DNA from: Hermatobates lingyangjiaoensis
Lineage: Eukaryota; Arthropoda; Insecta; Hemiptera; Hermatobatidae
Assembly (NCBI GenBank): GCA_026182355.1
Contig: JAPFBL010000049.1
Location: 2,932,501-2,996,500, forward strand
Direction: 5' to 3'
DNA length: 64,000 bases
The notes under the pieces are model-generated. The model was not told the DNA's origin. It was given only the letters and a program-made list of their open reading frames with translations, and ran no database searches. Below are positions 12,793-23,677 of this stretch, in pieces. The position numbers were made by a program, and so were the translations under genes. How positions within the stretch are numbered: the stretch's first letter is position 1; each line of letters begins with the position of its first letter.

Positions 12793-13189
12793 TAATTGTA
12801 AAAATTGTAAATTTTATTGGAGTCAGGGGGACCTGAAAACACGTCTTTCCTTTGAAAATTCGATATAGAAGTTTTGACTCAAACGTTATACTTCCATTAT
12901 TCTTTATTTTATTTGAGGGTAAATGGAAGTAAATTGAAATAGAAGGAAAATCTAAAGCAGTAAAAGTTCAGTTAAGAAAAGGAAGATCAAAAATTCCATT
13001 AAAAATTTAGTTTACCTTTTTCCCGACGTATATCTTTTATTTCTACAATTTATAAAGATATTTTGTTGTTTAAATCATTCACTTTGGCATTAATATTAGT
13101 TAGCCAAAGAATTGTTGCTTGGATGACTAAAGGCGATCACTTCTGCGTAAAATGTTCAAGCTAAATCATTTTAAATATGTAATTATTGG

Positions 13190-13450
13190 AAGCATTTTAA
13201 TAGTTCAAAGAGTTTAAAGTAATTTAATATTGTTTAATATTTAAAGTTGATTTATGGTAATTAATTTTTAAAATCATTTAAGGCTTAATTTTTTATGTCA
13301 ACTTCAGAGAAGATATATTTACTATTTAATTGATTTGTACTTCATTCAGATAAAAATTAGAAAATGCAATTTTAATGATAACAATTGTTAAAAATTAAGC
13401 TTTTATAAAAATTATTTCTCCATTATATTATTCCTAACGAATGACAGCTA
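13190..13450 (+). repeat. Dispersed repeat, copy 2
   Basis: See the partner at 4530-4800. It directly precedes the family-2 PLE nuclease relic. Confidence 0.5.
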
Positions 13451-13589
13451 GTTAACTATTTGTTGAATGATTTAATATATAATCATTGAACGTGATGTTT
13501 GGCTAGTCTAGGAAGGGGGTCCAATCAGTCATGATACGGTAATATTTTAGAATTTTACAATGAACGGGGTTCTGTTGATTTTAATATAG

Positions 13590-13935
13590 CGTTTTATAAT
13601 CGCAATAACATCGGCAATATGTTAACAAAAAACTCTCCCAGGGAATTGGAGTGTGGTGGTATTTATAAAATTCCGTGCAAAAATTGCCATAAAATTTTAT
13701 TGGTCAAACTGGTAAATCGTTAAGACACGTGTAAAACAACATCAATACAATGTAAGTAGACGGGGAAAAATAGCCTTATTCTTCTATATAAACAATGAAA
13801 ATCATCATATTGATTGGACAGGTGCTAAATTTATTACCTATGAAAAATCGATGTTGTTAAGAAATATTATTTAATCGTCTATAATTAAATTTAATAGATC
13901 AAATATTATAAACATTAGTAACGGTCTCTTCAAAC
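13590..13935 (+). pseudogene. GIY-YIG endonuclease domain relic (PLE)
   Basis: About 110 residues of the C-terminal nuclease of a PLE protein, broken by one frameshift (near 13695) and a few stops. Visible motifs: GGIYKIPC (GIY), CKNC, then IGQTGKSLR (YIG-equivalent with Phe for Tyr) and a histidine-containing DWTGAKF segment. Family knowledge: this domain nicks target DNA for retrotransposition. Confidence 0.72.
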
Positions 13936-14147
13936 TTCATACTTTCATACGAGGGCAATAGCCTCTTCTAAGAGGGTTGACAGCTAGCGGATAGTTTTTT
14001 ACTCTTTCTTACTGTACTCCTTTGTTTCCCCAAACATCCCTTTCTGGACATTTGTCCTTTCCTGCACTTTCACTCTTTTAAAATACCACTCTTCTCAACC
14101 CCTCACCAGATGTTTCTGCATCTAGTGTTTCAGTTGGGTTTTTGACT

Positions 14148-14176
14148 CTGACGAAGACCGCTTGTTACGGTTGAAA
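14148..14176 (+). ncRNA. Hammerhead-like core in PLE family-2 tail
   Basis: CTGACGA, one A, stem GACCG/CGGTT with a 7-base loop, then GAAA. It has the same one-base spacer as the family-1 motif. A stripped version (CTGACGAAGACCGC) recurs at 15716 without the GAAA. Confidence 0.35.
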
Positions 14177-14471
14177 GATCTTAGTCTTGTTTTCCCATTT
14201 CTTATTGTAGTTTGATTATTGATTGTTATTTCACGTGTTTATGTGAAATCTGTTTATATATATATTTAAAGCTGGCAGCAGCTTCTGCATTGACCAATTT
14301 CTTACTGATGTTCTCTAGTTTCCTAACTAGTTTTCGGTAACTTTCGGGTATTTTCCAAAGGAGTTCTGACATGAAAGGAAGGTAACGACATGAAAGGAAA
14401 GAAGTTGAACACTAAACACTTTAACACTTTAAACTAAAACTATAATTTGAAACTTAATCTAAAACACAAGC

Positions 14472-14497
14472 TTTCGGCTCACATTAGCCATCATCAG
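14472..14497 (-). ncRNA. Hammerhead-ribozyme-like core in PLE family-1 tail
   Basis: On the minus strand: CTGATGA, one extra T, stem GGCT/AGCC closing a 6-base loop, then GAAA. Hammerheads have CUGANGA-stem II-GAAA, and PLEs are known to carry them in their LTR-like repeats. The extra base between CUGANGA and the stem differs from the textbook core, and stems I and III were not established. A twin copy exists at 48969-48994. Confidence 0.35.
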
Positions 14498-14637
14498 GTA
14501 AAAACGAAAATATTAAACAAGGCAAAAAGGTGCAGTACAAAGGGCAGTTAACAACTAACTATTATAGAAAAGCAAGGAATGCGGAAGGGAGGGAGGTGTG
14601 AGTGGGAGGGCATGCAGGGCAGGGCACTGCACCCCAA

Positions 14638-15700
14638 CTACCTGCCTGTCCCCTCACCTAGCTCTCTTACTATCTTAAAAGTATTATCAAAATTTTTTGA
14701 ACTCGGTATGGCTTTAAGGTCACTATTTTGAATATTTAACGAAGGGTTATATTCTTTAATGTATAGGACTTCGAGTATATGCAGTCTGATGTCGTCTTGG
14801 AAGCTCTGCAAGATGGTTGTCCCCTCAGTCAGGTTCTCTCTTGATAGTTTCTTTTTGTGGACCTCTTCGGCATGGCTCTTCGGTGCTCCTCCTGCAAGGT
14901 GGAGAGTCAATCGACGTGATAGCTTAGTCGTAGTCAGCCCTATATACTTCGAAGGCAGGGTTGCACAGTCCCCTGTGGTACATTTATACTCATATATGAG
15001 ATAGCTACGCTGCAGCTCGGCGGTTTCTTGTTTGGTTTATTATTTATCAGTAGGTTCTTTGAATTTAGGTTTTTGTAGAATATAGTTAGTTTCAATCGAT
15101 CTTTGGGTTGACGGTTTGTATATTATTACCTATTAATTTTTGGAGGTCTATCTCGTCTTGTTGGTACTGGGAGTTCATATATCCACGGTAGTAAAGACGT
15201 ATGTACTCTCCCTTGAGCTGAGTAGGTGGGTTAGTTGTGTACCACTTATCCAGTTATATTTTAATAGCTCTCGTAACCTCTTGGTTGGAGAAACCATTGT
15301 TGACTAACACCTGGAAGGACTTATCGAGTTTTTGGTGGAGGAGGTTCCAATTACTGCAGTGTGTAAAGGCTCTTCGTATGTAGGCATTGATGGTTGATTT
15401 CTTATATCTGTCGGGCATTCACTAATTCCGTTGAGACACAGGCCTATGCTATTAGGTTTTCTATATACTTCGGTCGTGAAGTGCTGATTAGATTGGTGTA
15501 CCAAGATATCTAGGAAAGGTAGTTGTCCATTCGTGCTGTTTTCTATGGTAAAATTTCAGATGCCTGTTGAAGGTGCGAACGGAGCTCCAATAATTCTTCG
15601 GGACTTTCTGACAGAACGAAGATGTCATCTATGTATTTAGCATAGGTTTCTTGATTTTATTAAAAACTTCCTGTTCTATTCGTCCCATGTAAAAGTTCGA
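14638..15700 (-). pseudogene. PLE reverse transcriptase C-terminus plus GIY-YIG nuclease
   Basis: Reads (with a few frameshifts and stops) TYAKYIDDIFVLSES at about 15610-15650. YIDD is the catalytic Asp-Asp motif of reverse transcriptases. PFLDILVHQS, FTTEVYRKPNS and a run towards YGYMNSQYQQDEI-like text follow. The nuclease end is SKYIGLTTTKLSRRLTLHLA (YIG motif) with HKKKLSRENLTEG, then RLHILEVLYIKEYNPSLNIQ and a stop after GEGTGR. The last 90 residues (14638-14910) are open. Disrupted at several points, so not active. Confidence 0.75.
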
Positions 15701-15769
15701 AATTACATAGTAGCTCTGACGAAGACCGCTTGTTATATTTGTAAGGCTTAATCTTTTTTTTCCTCCATT

Positions 15770-18700
15770 TCATTTGGATTCCTCAAATTGGATCTTTGTA
15801 AATTCCTCAAAATTCACTAAATCAAAAATAAATTAATCTTTTAAATTGAAATTAATCAATGCACCAATGTAAAATATATAAGTGTACAAAAATTTCATAA
15901 CTTTCATCATCTCTATATATAGAACTAAAATAAATGGAGATTTGGTTAGTTTCCAGGTTCAAAACCAAAATTTCAAAACTGACGCTTCGTTTTTATTTAA
16001 AACATTTGTCATAGACCTAAAAGCAGATGTTAATCTTAAAGACAATATCTATGGGGAAACGCCCTCCAAAAAAAAAAAAAACAGAATCAAGTGATTTTAT
16101 CCAAAATCATGTATGTGGTGGGAGAGTTTTTTAGCAATCGTAAAAATCATAAAGTTTTTTATATAAAGTACTTCTAAAGAAGTGCTACTTTAGTAACTAC
16201 CTTGCTCTGTCGTCAGAAGGGTTACAGTAATTTAAATATAAAATTAGGTGATTATAACATTTTTAAATTTTGAACATATTTTAATTTTGAACATACAGAC
16301 ACACACACGTGCGCGCACATTCTCACAACATACGTACACACACACACACACACACACACAGACACCCACACACATACACACACGCAAACAAACAAGCTAC
16401 TAAGCAAACAAGCATGCAGCAAGCAAAAATACAAACACGCAAGCAAGCAAACAAACAAACTAAGCACACACACATACACAACCAATTTTCGAAACCTATT
16501 TCAGGACTCCTGGAGATCTGAAAAAGTGTAATTCCAAAATTCTGATCCGTCAATAATACTTTCATTCTCTATTTTTCATATGGAAAAATATGAAAGTAAT
16601 AATCTGAGCAGTCTGCTCCTTCTCGCCAGAATCCTTTACATTAACTTGGAAATTTTATTAGAATCATGAAAAAAAGTTTTAAAAAAGTAAAAGTTTTATA
16701 ACCATTTTGAATGTGTTATAATACAAATACAATTTTAAATGAATCTGTAATATTAAAAAATTGATGTTAATATTAAAATGAATCGAATTCTTTAATTCAA
16801 TAATGTAATTACTTTAGGTATAGTCGAGTGTAGACTACTCCAAATTTTTTCCAATAATATTAGTTTGTGCCTTACTTAACATGTTGACGATTTTTGTTGG
16901 CCTTCTGTTTTCCTTTTCAATTGGGATTTATGTATAAGAATACTGCAAGGATAATTTTATTAAAGATTTAATAAACATTTTGGGCAAGTGTAAAGGGGTT
17001 GGATTAGGACATACCTGGTAAAAGAGACCATAAACAAAAGGTTTGCTAGGGTAAGCACCCCACCAGACTACCTGGACCAACAACTGTCATCTATTACTCC
17101 TTCATTTTGGTTCAGGTACTCTTTTTATCATTAGCTTTAACCCGTCTTAAAAAAGTTTATTTTATGCTAATGCGTTATGTTTTTTTTTTCTGTTTTCTCA
17201 ATTGTAAATTTTTATCCCTGTCTTAAGATTAAAATCCTTAATATACCTCTTTGAATAACTTCAAGTTAAATTTTGCTGTATAAAATGTAAGAAACCATAA
17301 AATCTAGACAATGGATAAATCTCGGAATAAGGAACTTACTCGTATAAAAAGAAAAAAATAATTATTTAATACTTGTGTTTAAAACTAGCAATGATGTTCT
17401 TAAACTGTTTCATTTTCACATTTTAACTATTTAATTAATTTAGTTAGTCGATGCACTTTAGCATGGTAGACGATAATGAAGTTCAACGTGGGCCTTTATA
17501 AAAGGTCCAGCTGCTTAGTTCAGTTAATACAGCATTTATCAGTATCATCCATATGTGTGATCATTTCGTAATAAAATATTCTGTTCTCATTATGAATCTT
17601 AATGTCATTTTAAAGTTCATCAGTTCTACGAATTCGATAATGGGATACTAAATGCTTAGCCGAGTCCAGTTTTTTTTTTTCATTTGCTGTGACGTTTATC
17701 TTTTTTTGATATTATAGTTTCTTTCAGAAAGTTTTTAATAAGATTTATTAAAAAAAATGAATAAAAAATAAAGAATAGATGTAATGTCTATTCTTTCAGA
17801 TATATGATGTTCAACAAATTGTCTATTCGGCCAATTATCTGTCTCCCAGTTGTCTGCGGCCTCCGTTCCACTCCGACAACGGGTATACATGTATGTGAAC
17901 CTTTCAGGAGAGTACTCTATGATCTAACAGAAATTGCAACGTTTTTACTAATTGTACCAATTGGTTGAATAATAGTAGAATAATTAAACATGTGTAGTAT
18001 ATGTTGTCATAAGTTTGAAATGTAAGCACGTTATAAGTAGGGAATGGTTTTATTATTATGGTATAGTGAATGGTTTTTTTATATCTTTTGTCGGTTGTAG
18101 AAAGCATAGTGTCCAAAGGAAATAAATGAAATTTCTATAAATTTTCACGGATTAAGGTCCACTAGAGCTATTTTTCACTATATCCCCATGAGTCTGACTG
18201 GGTGGATGTTTATCAATGGCCTTGTAAACACTAATGTTGGTCCGTTTGACAAATTTTATTAATAATTTGACACATGTTTTTGGTATGATGAAATACCCTA
18301 TTGTTTTCGGGTGATATTGAAATATAGTTTAGGTTCTTTATGACGAAACTTATAACGTTCAACGTTTTATCCACCTTCTAAAATTACCTCTTTTGGTATT
18401 TCTAGAAAATTTAAATTTAATATTAAATATTGTTTTAATGTTTACCTCTTTCAGTTGTCTCAAACATCGACCGGTTTTGGAACTTCCCATTGTCAAGAAC
18501 AAACTGAATGATTGTCTGTGTTATAGGGCTACAGAAAGAAAATACTCGTATAATCAACCTTCCCTTGTGTTGATCGTTGACTTTTCTAGTTGTTTGACTT
18601 AATCTAGTCCATATTATCCTATTTTATAAACAGAATTACCTAATTTCATTTCATTTAATTACCATTTATTTTAATTAGATTTAATTATTTTTTTATGTTT

Positions 18701-20356
18701 TTTAATGTTTAATGTTTTATTTCCACATCATTCTTTTTTCTATCGCTTTGTCTTTCCTACATTTATCATTCTATCAAAGGTCTAAATGGGTCGTTTTTCG
18801 GTTAGTTGACTTGTTTGTTAATTTTGGTCTTGTGAACTGTTTTATGATTAAATATTTAGTGCTACTTCACTATGCGCACTACCGATCAGTGCGTTCTACC
18901 CGTCCCTCTCCCTGCGTTCTAGGGACTGCATTATTTCTGCTTTCTTGTCTGGTGCTTATGTAATATTACATAAATACCTATATATGGAAATACATTATAT
19001 TTTAAATTCTATGTTTAATAAAATAGTACATTTTATTTTAAACAATATATGTTATGATAAAAATTTAACAAAAATATATTTAATTATAAAAAAATTGTTT
19101 TCATTTCTGTAAACAGCTTTAATATCTCTCAAAAACGTAATAAAGTTATCTTAGTTTTTTCTTCAAAATATCGTATTTAGCATTTAACCAACTCCTTTCA
19201 ATTCCCTATGAATGGGCACCTGTAATTGATGTAATTTTCTGATTTTGTATTTTAAAATTGTATAACGGTTGAAATGCTGAAATGGATAATAATAATAATA
19301 TGGAGATCATAGAAATAGCTATGATCAAATTACAAAGAAAAATGATGTAGTGAAAAAAATTAAAATAAAATCAAACTGTTTTAACATTTTATAACGGTTT
19401 AAATTCAATACCAGATAATACTATGAAATTAAGAATGTGCTAAATAAGAAATATCCAAAATTCAAACCTCATAAAAACTGATAATTACCATATATACCAA
19501 TTACCAAGTGTATATGCATAGTTACTACATGTGTATATGCAAGTGTATATGCATACTACATGTATATGTTTCAATCAAATGTTTCTATTGCATCTGTTAA
19601 TGTCCGTCTCAGTCCTTTCTGTCCTTCATACATCCATCGAGTTTTCTATGCCTTCCGGTTCATGTCTATGTGTCATTACATTGTTTGCAAAATTAGAATT
19701 TGTTTTATTACATTTGTCAAAATAGTTAAAGTAATGTGCGTGCGAGGCTTACGGTCATGAAATGGTTAATGTGTAAAACTTCTAATTAGGATTCTTCATC
19801 TCCAACCTTGCCTCATAAACCTTAGAAACATGACTGGATTCAAAATTCTATTCGAAAATTATTCAGCTCCAAGTGTTGAGATTTTATTATGATTCTGTTG
19901 GAAACTCGATCAAGACTCCTCTCTCCTTGATATCACACCACCCCCCACTCACACACCCCTAATCCTACTCAAGATCCAATTACAGACGCCGACACTCTAC
20001 CTCTCGACCAATAACATTTCGACGAAGGGCTCACAGCATTATCACTCTTTCCTATCAAGGATTTTACAATACCCGCATCCTTTCGTTAAATACTTTTCCC
20101 ACATTCTGATCCCAAAGATAGTTTTGTTTGCTTTTTTAAAACAGGTCTAGACATAGTATATTGTCATTATAGAAGATTTCACTGGGGATGTGATGTGATA
20201 CATTGTTGAAATATTTACTATGATTGAGGTATAAACAATATGATTGGAAATAATTCATCATGTGCATATGCTATATGTAGTTTCGATCGTCACATGAGGA
20301 ACATTTGATATATATTAAATTCAATTGCTAGAGATACATTTGACATTTAGGAATGA
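15770..20356. other. AT-rich spacer
   Basis: Holds the CA-rich block at 16298-16480, a decayed tail-like motif near 18460-18500, and small tandem words GTGTATATGCA near 19510-19555. A slightly GC-richer stretch is at 19905-20030. No exon recognised. Confidence 0.45.
16298..16480. repeat. Compound (CA)n / CAAA-rich low-complexity block
   Basis: ACACAC runs mixed with GCAAACAAACAAG and AAGCAAGC units. It opens spurious Cys/Val- and Thr/His-rich frames on both strands. Confidence 0.85.
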
Positions 20357-20857
20357 CTAGCAAACGTACCCATCTTTGAAGGAATCAAATATTCGATTAT
20401 ACATGGTATTCCAAAATATCATTAGAAATTACAGAATAGTAGAAAATATCATTATTAGTACAGTGCTAAGCAAATGCCTCTGTATACACCACATTAGCTG
20501 TCATTCCTTCAGGCTCACGGAAGAACAATGACTTGGAACCTCTGACTCTTGGGCAAGCAAACTACAGTCTCACTACAAGTGTATTACTTCGTTTCTAAGT
20601 TGAATGTTAAATAAATTTAGAGCCTGTATTTTAAGTCAGACATATACAAATCTACTCTCAAAGCTTCAGCTTGATATGTCTTATGGTTGCTGAGTTTACT
20701 TGTGACAAAATTTTGCGAACAAACCGACAAACTGACAAACCGACAGAAATTTTTCTAAGGGTGGATTCGGTTTCTCTAATGCATGAAACGTAAAGAAAAC
20801 TTGAAATGAGTCAGTTCTAAGCAATTTACAGGCAAATCATTCTTTTATTTGTATAGA
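20357..20857 (-). mobile_element. Helitron copy E (short, non-autonomous)
   Basis: 501-bp minus-oriented element with CTAG at 20357-20360 and the 5' end TCTATACAAATAAAAG at 20857. It is flanked by A and T in the expected way on the minus strand. It has the same deletion layout as copy C: the 3' ~220 bases joined to the 5' ~270 bases, without the helicase core. Confidence 0.82.
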
Positions 20858-21159
20858 TTTAGGAATGAATGTTTATGAATTAAGTTGTGGAGACGTCAAG
20901 TATTATTTTTTTAATAGTGGAAGTGGATTTAGATATGGAAATATGCTTTAAAGTATTTTTAAAACTTATGGTACAACTTATGCATTCTTTGAAAGTATCT
21001 GGTTATTAAATATGAAACATCAATTAATTCAATTTTCTTTTAAAATATGAAGCGAAACTTGTTTTTTTTTATTTTTTGTTAATTTGAAATAAAAGCACCA
21101 ACATATACGGTTACTAACGCTGTCTCAACATGCTAGCCATACATAATCGAAATAACACA

Positions 21160-21245
21160 TACAACAAATGGCTTGTATTCGAAGTTAAGACTCTAGGGCT
21201 GAAGTACCTATGTCGCCTTACCCGCCAAGCCACTGAGCGCCCCTG
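21160..21245 (-). repeat. tRNA-like SINE head relic
   Basis: Minus strand GGGGCGCTCAGTGGCTTGGC (A-box-like) and, about 45 bases on, TTAACTTCGAATAC (B-box-like). No mature tRNA fold could be drawn. Isolated. Confidence 0.4.
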
Positions 21246-21954
21246 AATTTAACTAATTTTGTTTTCATTGCAAAATAAAGGGTCTTTTTAATTTTATTGA
21301 CTTAGCAACTACGAAAATGGAGATATTATTTAGGGTTCATAGTGGCTTTGATATTAGTGCATTAGTAAAGGTCTCTCATTATTCATACTAGGGTTTGTGT
21401 ACCAGTTTACTTGAAAATTACCAAAAATACCTTCAGGTATTTTATAGTTAATTCAGAAAATATCTACTTTGACATTTATTTTGTACTATATTTGTTCTAA
21501 TCACTATATTTTTCAAAAAATATTTGAAAAGAACATTAAATAGCAGAGTGAGGTTATAGAAAAAAAGAACGGAATTATTTTGAAGAAGACAAAGAAAGGA
21601 GGAAACACATTGAAACTGAGTATTTCAACTGCTGAATTCTTTTACACAAAAATTATACTTCTTAAAAGTGAAGGTGTATACAGGTTTTATTTCTTTTTTT
21701 ATAAACAGGTTATTAAAAGCTATGGTTATAGGTATTTTACTTTTTGTAAGTATTTGCTGAAAATGGGCATTTGCATCTTGAACATGACCTTGCTTGGATT
21801 TTTCATGTGACATATGAACCATCTTTTTGCATGAAGCCTCTCCTAAAGGACCTAAAGCTGTCTATCTCTTGTCTGTACTATGTTAGATACTTGTTAAGAG
21901 ATCGTCTACTATAATAAATTTGAGTTAGGTATAATTTAGGATCCACAATTTAGA

Positions 21955-22040
21955 AGCAACCGGGTATTGTGGCTCGCCCATAACTAAACTGGATATTAAA
22001 TAAGAAATAAACCATACTTTCCACTCCTACTATACTAAAT
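21955..22040 (+). repeat. Dispersed repeat pair (with 26535-26615)
   Basis: ACCGGGTATTGTGGCTCGCC...AAATAAACCATACTT resembles 26535-26615 (ACCAGGTAATGTGGCTTGTC...AATGAACCACACTT). Family unknown. Confidence 0.4.
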
Positions 22041-22774
22041 GTGTTGGGTGTGCGTATTGGAAACAAACAATATTTTGTCGGCATTTGAATATTCATCTTT
22101 GCATGTTAAAAATATTTAAATGTTCATATTTGCGTTGTACAAGTCGATTGGAATCACAAATCAATAATGCTTACATTTGGTACTTTACTGTGTTATTAAA
22201 AAGAACAAACAAAATAGTGCTTCACAGGTTTTCAAATTTGTCTTTACCGAATTATCAGTGCAGTAGTAAACCCCTTAAACACTCTGATGTCAATGTTCTA
22301 AAAGAGTTTAGAAATACTACAGTAGATGTGTTTTTTATAGTAATGAAGTTCAAATTAGAGAAGAAGAATGAAACATCTTGCCTCATAAATACATTTCCTC
22401 AGTCCACCTTTCTTTCTGAATCTTTCAGAACGAACCCCCTCTAATTGTTACTAGCAAGTTATATAATAATAACAAGACTAAATAAACATTAACTGTTCGA
22501 AGAAATCAAATCACTAAAATTATATAATTATATTGATTCTTTTGGACAAATGAGAAATATACCGTAATAATAATTACAATTACTTAGTAATGAACTTATT
22601 TTATATTAAAGTATCGGCAAATGAAAATTTCTGGTACCCTTAATAGCACCCTCATTTTGAAGGTAAAAATTACCATATAACTTGAAAGTGTTGTCTTTAA
22701 GGACGAATTAAGTCGGTTCAACAAAAAAATCTGTGACTGTGAACTAACGGGAATAAACATATCAAGCTATAGTC

Positions 22775-23677
22775 CATAGGTGGGCAAAGTACGGCCCGCG
22801 GGCCATATCGTCCCGTTGGTCTTTTTAATTTAGCCCGCTAGTTCTTCAAGACTTATATCCCATAGACGCGAGCTACATTTTTTTGTGCTACTTTTTCTGT
22901 TTTTTTACCTTTTTTCAATAAATGAAGAACTAAGTATAGTTAAACTGACTTAAACGTATTTTTGTATAATTAAAATATCATCATACTTCTGATAAATGTA
23001 AACAACTCATGCAAAACTGTCGAAAAGGTTCCCTCGCTATATATACAATTTTAAAAGTGGTGAAAACATTGATCCTAAAAATACTAAAATTAATATATAT
23101 TACTACCTCGATTTAATTTATTTATGAGGCGTGAGACAAGATGTGTAAACTCTCAAGGCCCTTGCCTAGGTTCGATACAGCCAGTTTCTGGAGTCACTAG
23201 GAAAAGAGAATATTGTCATTAAGAAAGCTGAAAGTTAATTTTGCAAAGTAAAGTATCACGTTGAACATTTTGATAAAGGGTGTGGGTTTTCAGAATAGTG
23301 GAAAGATCACCTGACTGAAAAATAATGCATAGTCCTTTTTAAGATGTAAATAACGCAAAAAAATAATTTTCAATAATTCAAAACTAGGATTAATAATTCT
23401 AACAGATTAATGAAAAAGATATTGGGTACATGAATTTTTTTCGAACATCTAACAGCGAATCATTCAAAGATACCAAAACTGGCTTCATACTCACACCATC
23501 AAAGTAATTTGGTCTTATTGGGAATTTAAAACTAAATTATTATGTGTTTTCAAAACGAGGGTAAAAGATTAAAAATAGAGATCATGTCTATGGGTTGAGG
23601 TCCGTCTTTCACTCTGGCTCACTTAATAAATTTTTGAAGTCAATGAGGCTCGCAGACAAAAAGTTTGCCCACCCCTG
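22775..23677. mobile_element. Non-autonomous hAT element with TIRs and 8-bp target duplication
   Basis: Ends with the inverted repeat TAGGTGGGCAAAGTACGGCCC (left) and GTTTGCCCACCCCTG (right). The GGGTGGGCAAA...CGGCCCGCGGGCC start is typical of Charlie-like hAT elements. Flanking 8-mers CTATAGTC (22767-22774) and GAATAGTC (23678-23685) match at six of eight bases, as expected for an aged hAT target duplication. 903 bp. The interior has no open transposase. Confidence 0.82.

Larger units (their letters stand above)
13540..14260 (+). mobile_element. Penelope-like element family 2: GIY-YIG nuclease end and tail
   Basis: Plus strand. From about 13590 the frame gives NRNNIGNMLTKNSPRELECG and then GIYKIPCKNC. 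A single frameshift later it reads FIGQTGKSLRH, and later ENHHIDWTGAKFI and SMLLRNII. This is the GIY-YIG endonuclease domain of a Penelope-like retroelement, with the CxxC pair and the YIG-like GQTG motif. It is followed by a non-coding tail (about 14000-14260) containing a hammerhead-like core. The reverse transcriptase part is not recognisable upstream, so the copy is 5'-truncated. The tail recurs at 3627-3840 and 57606-57813. Confidence 0.72.
14268..15711 (-). mobile_element. Penelope-like element family 1 (RT-GIY-YIG, LTR-like tail)
   Basis: Minus-strand PLE. From 15711 downward: the end of the RT domain, the GIY-YIG nuclease, a stop near 14638, a 3' region with a hammerhead-like core (14472-14497), then about 120 bases that code for the N-terminal segment of the same protein family (LLWKIPESYRKLV-like, 14278-14400). 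An ORF end followed by the tail and then an ORF start is the partial tandem layout typical of PLEs with LTR-like repeats. The + strand sequence switches at about 15712 to a family-2 tail motif (CTCTGACGAAGACCG), marking the truncated 5' end. Confidence 0.75.

Noticed and set aside
16252..16565. Three overlapping Cys/Val- or Thr/His-rich open frames
   Set aside because: They are translations of the (CA)n/CAAA low-complexity block.
22085..22444. 119-codon open frame (+)
   Set aside because: One of the longest in the spacers, but no recognisable domain, no splice context and no codon bias. Kept only as a possibility.
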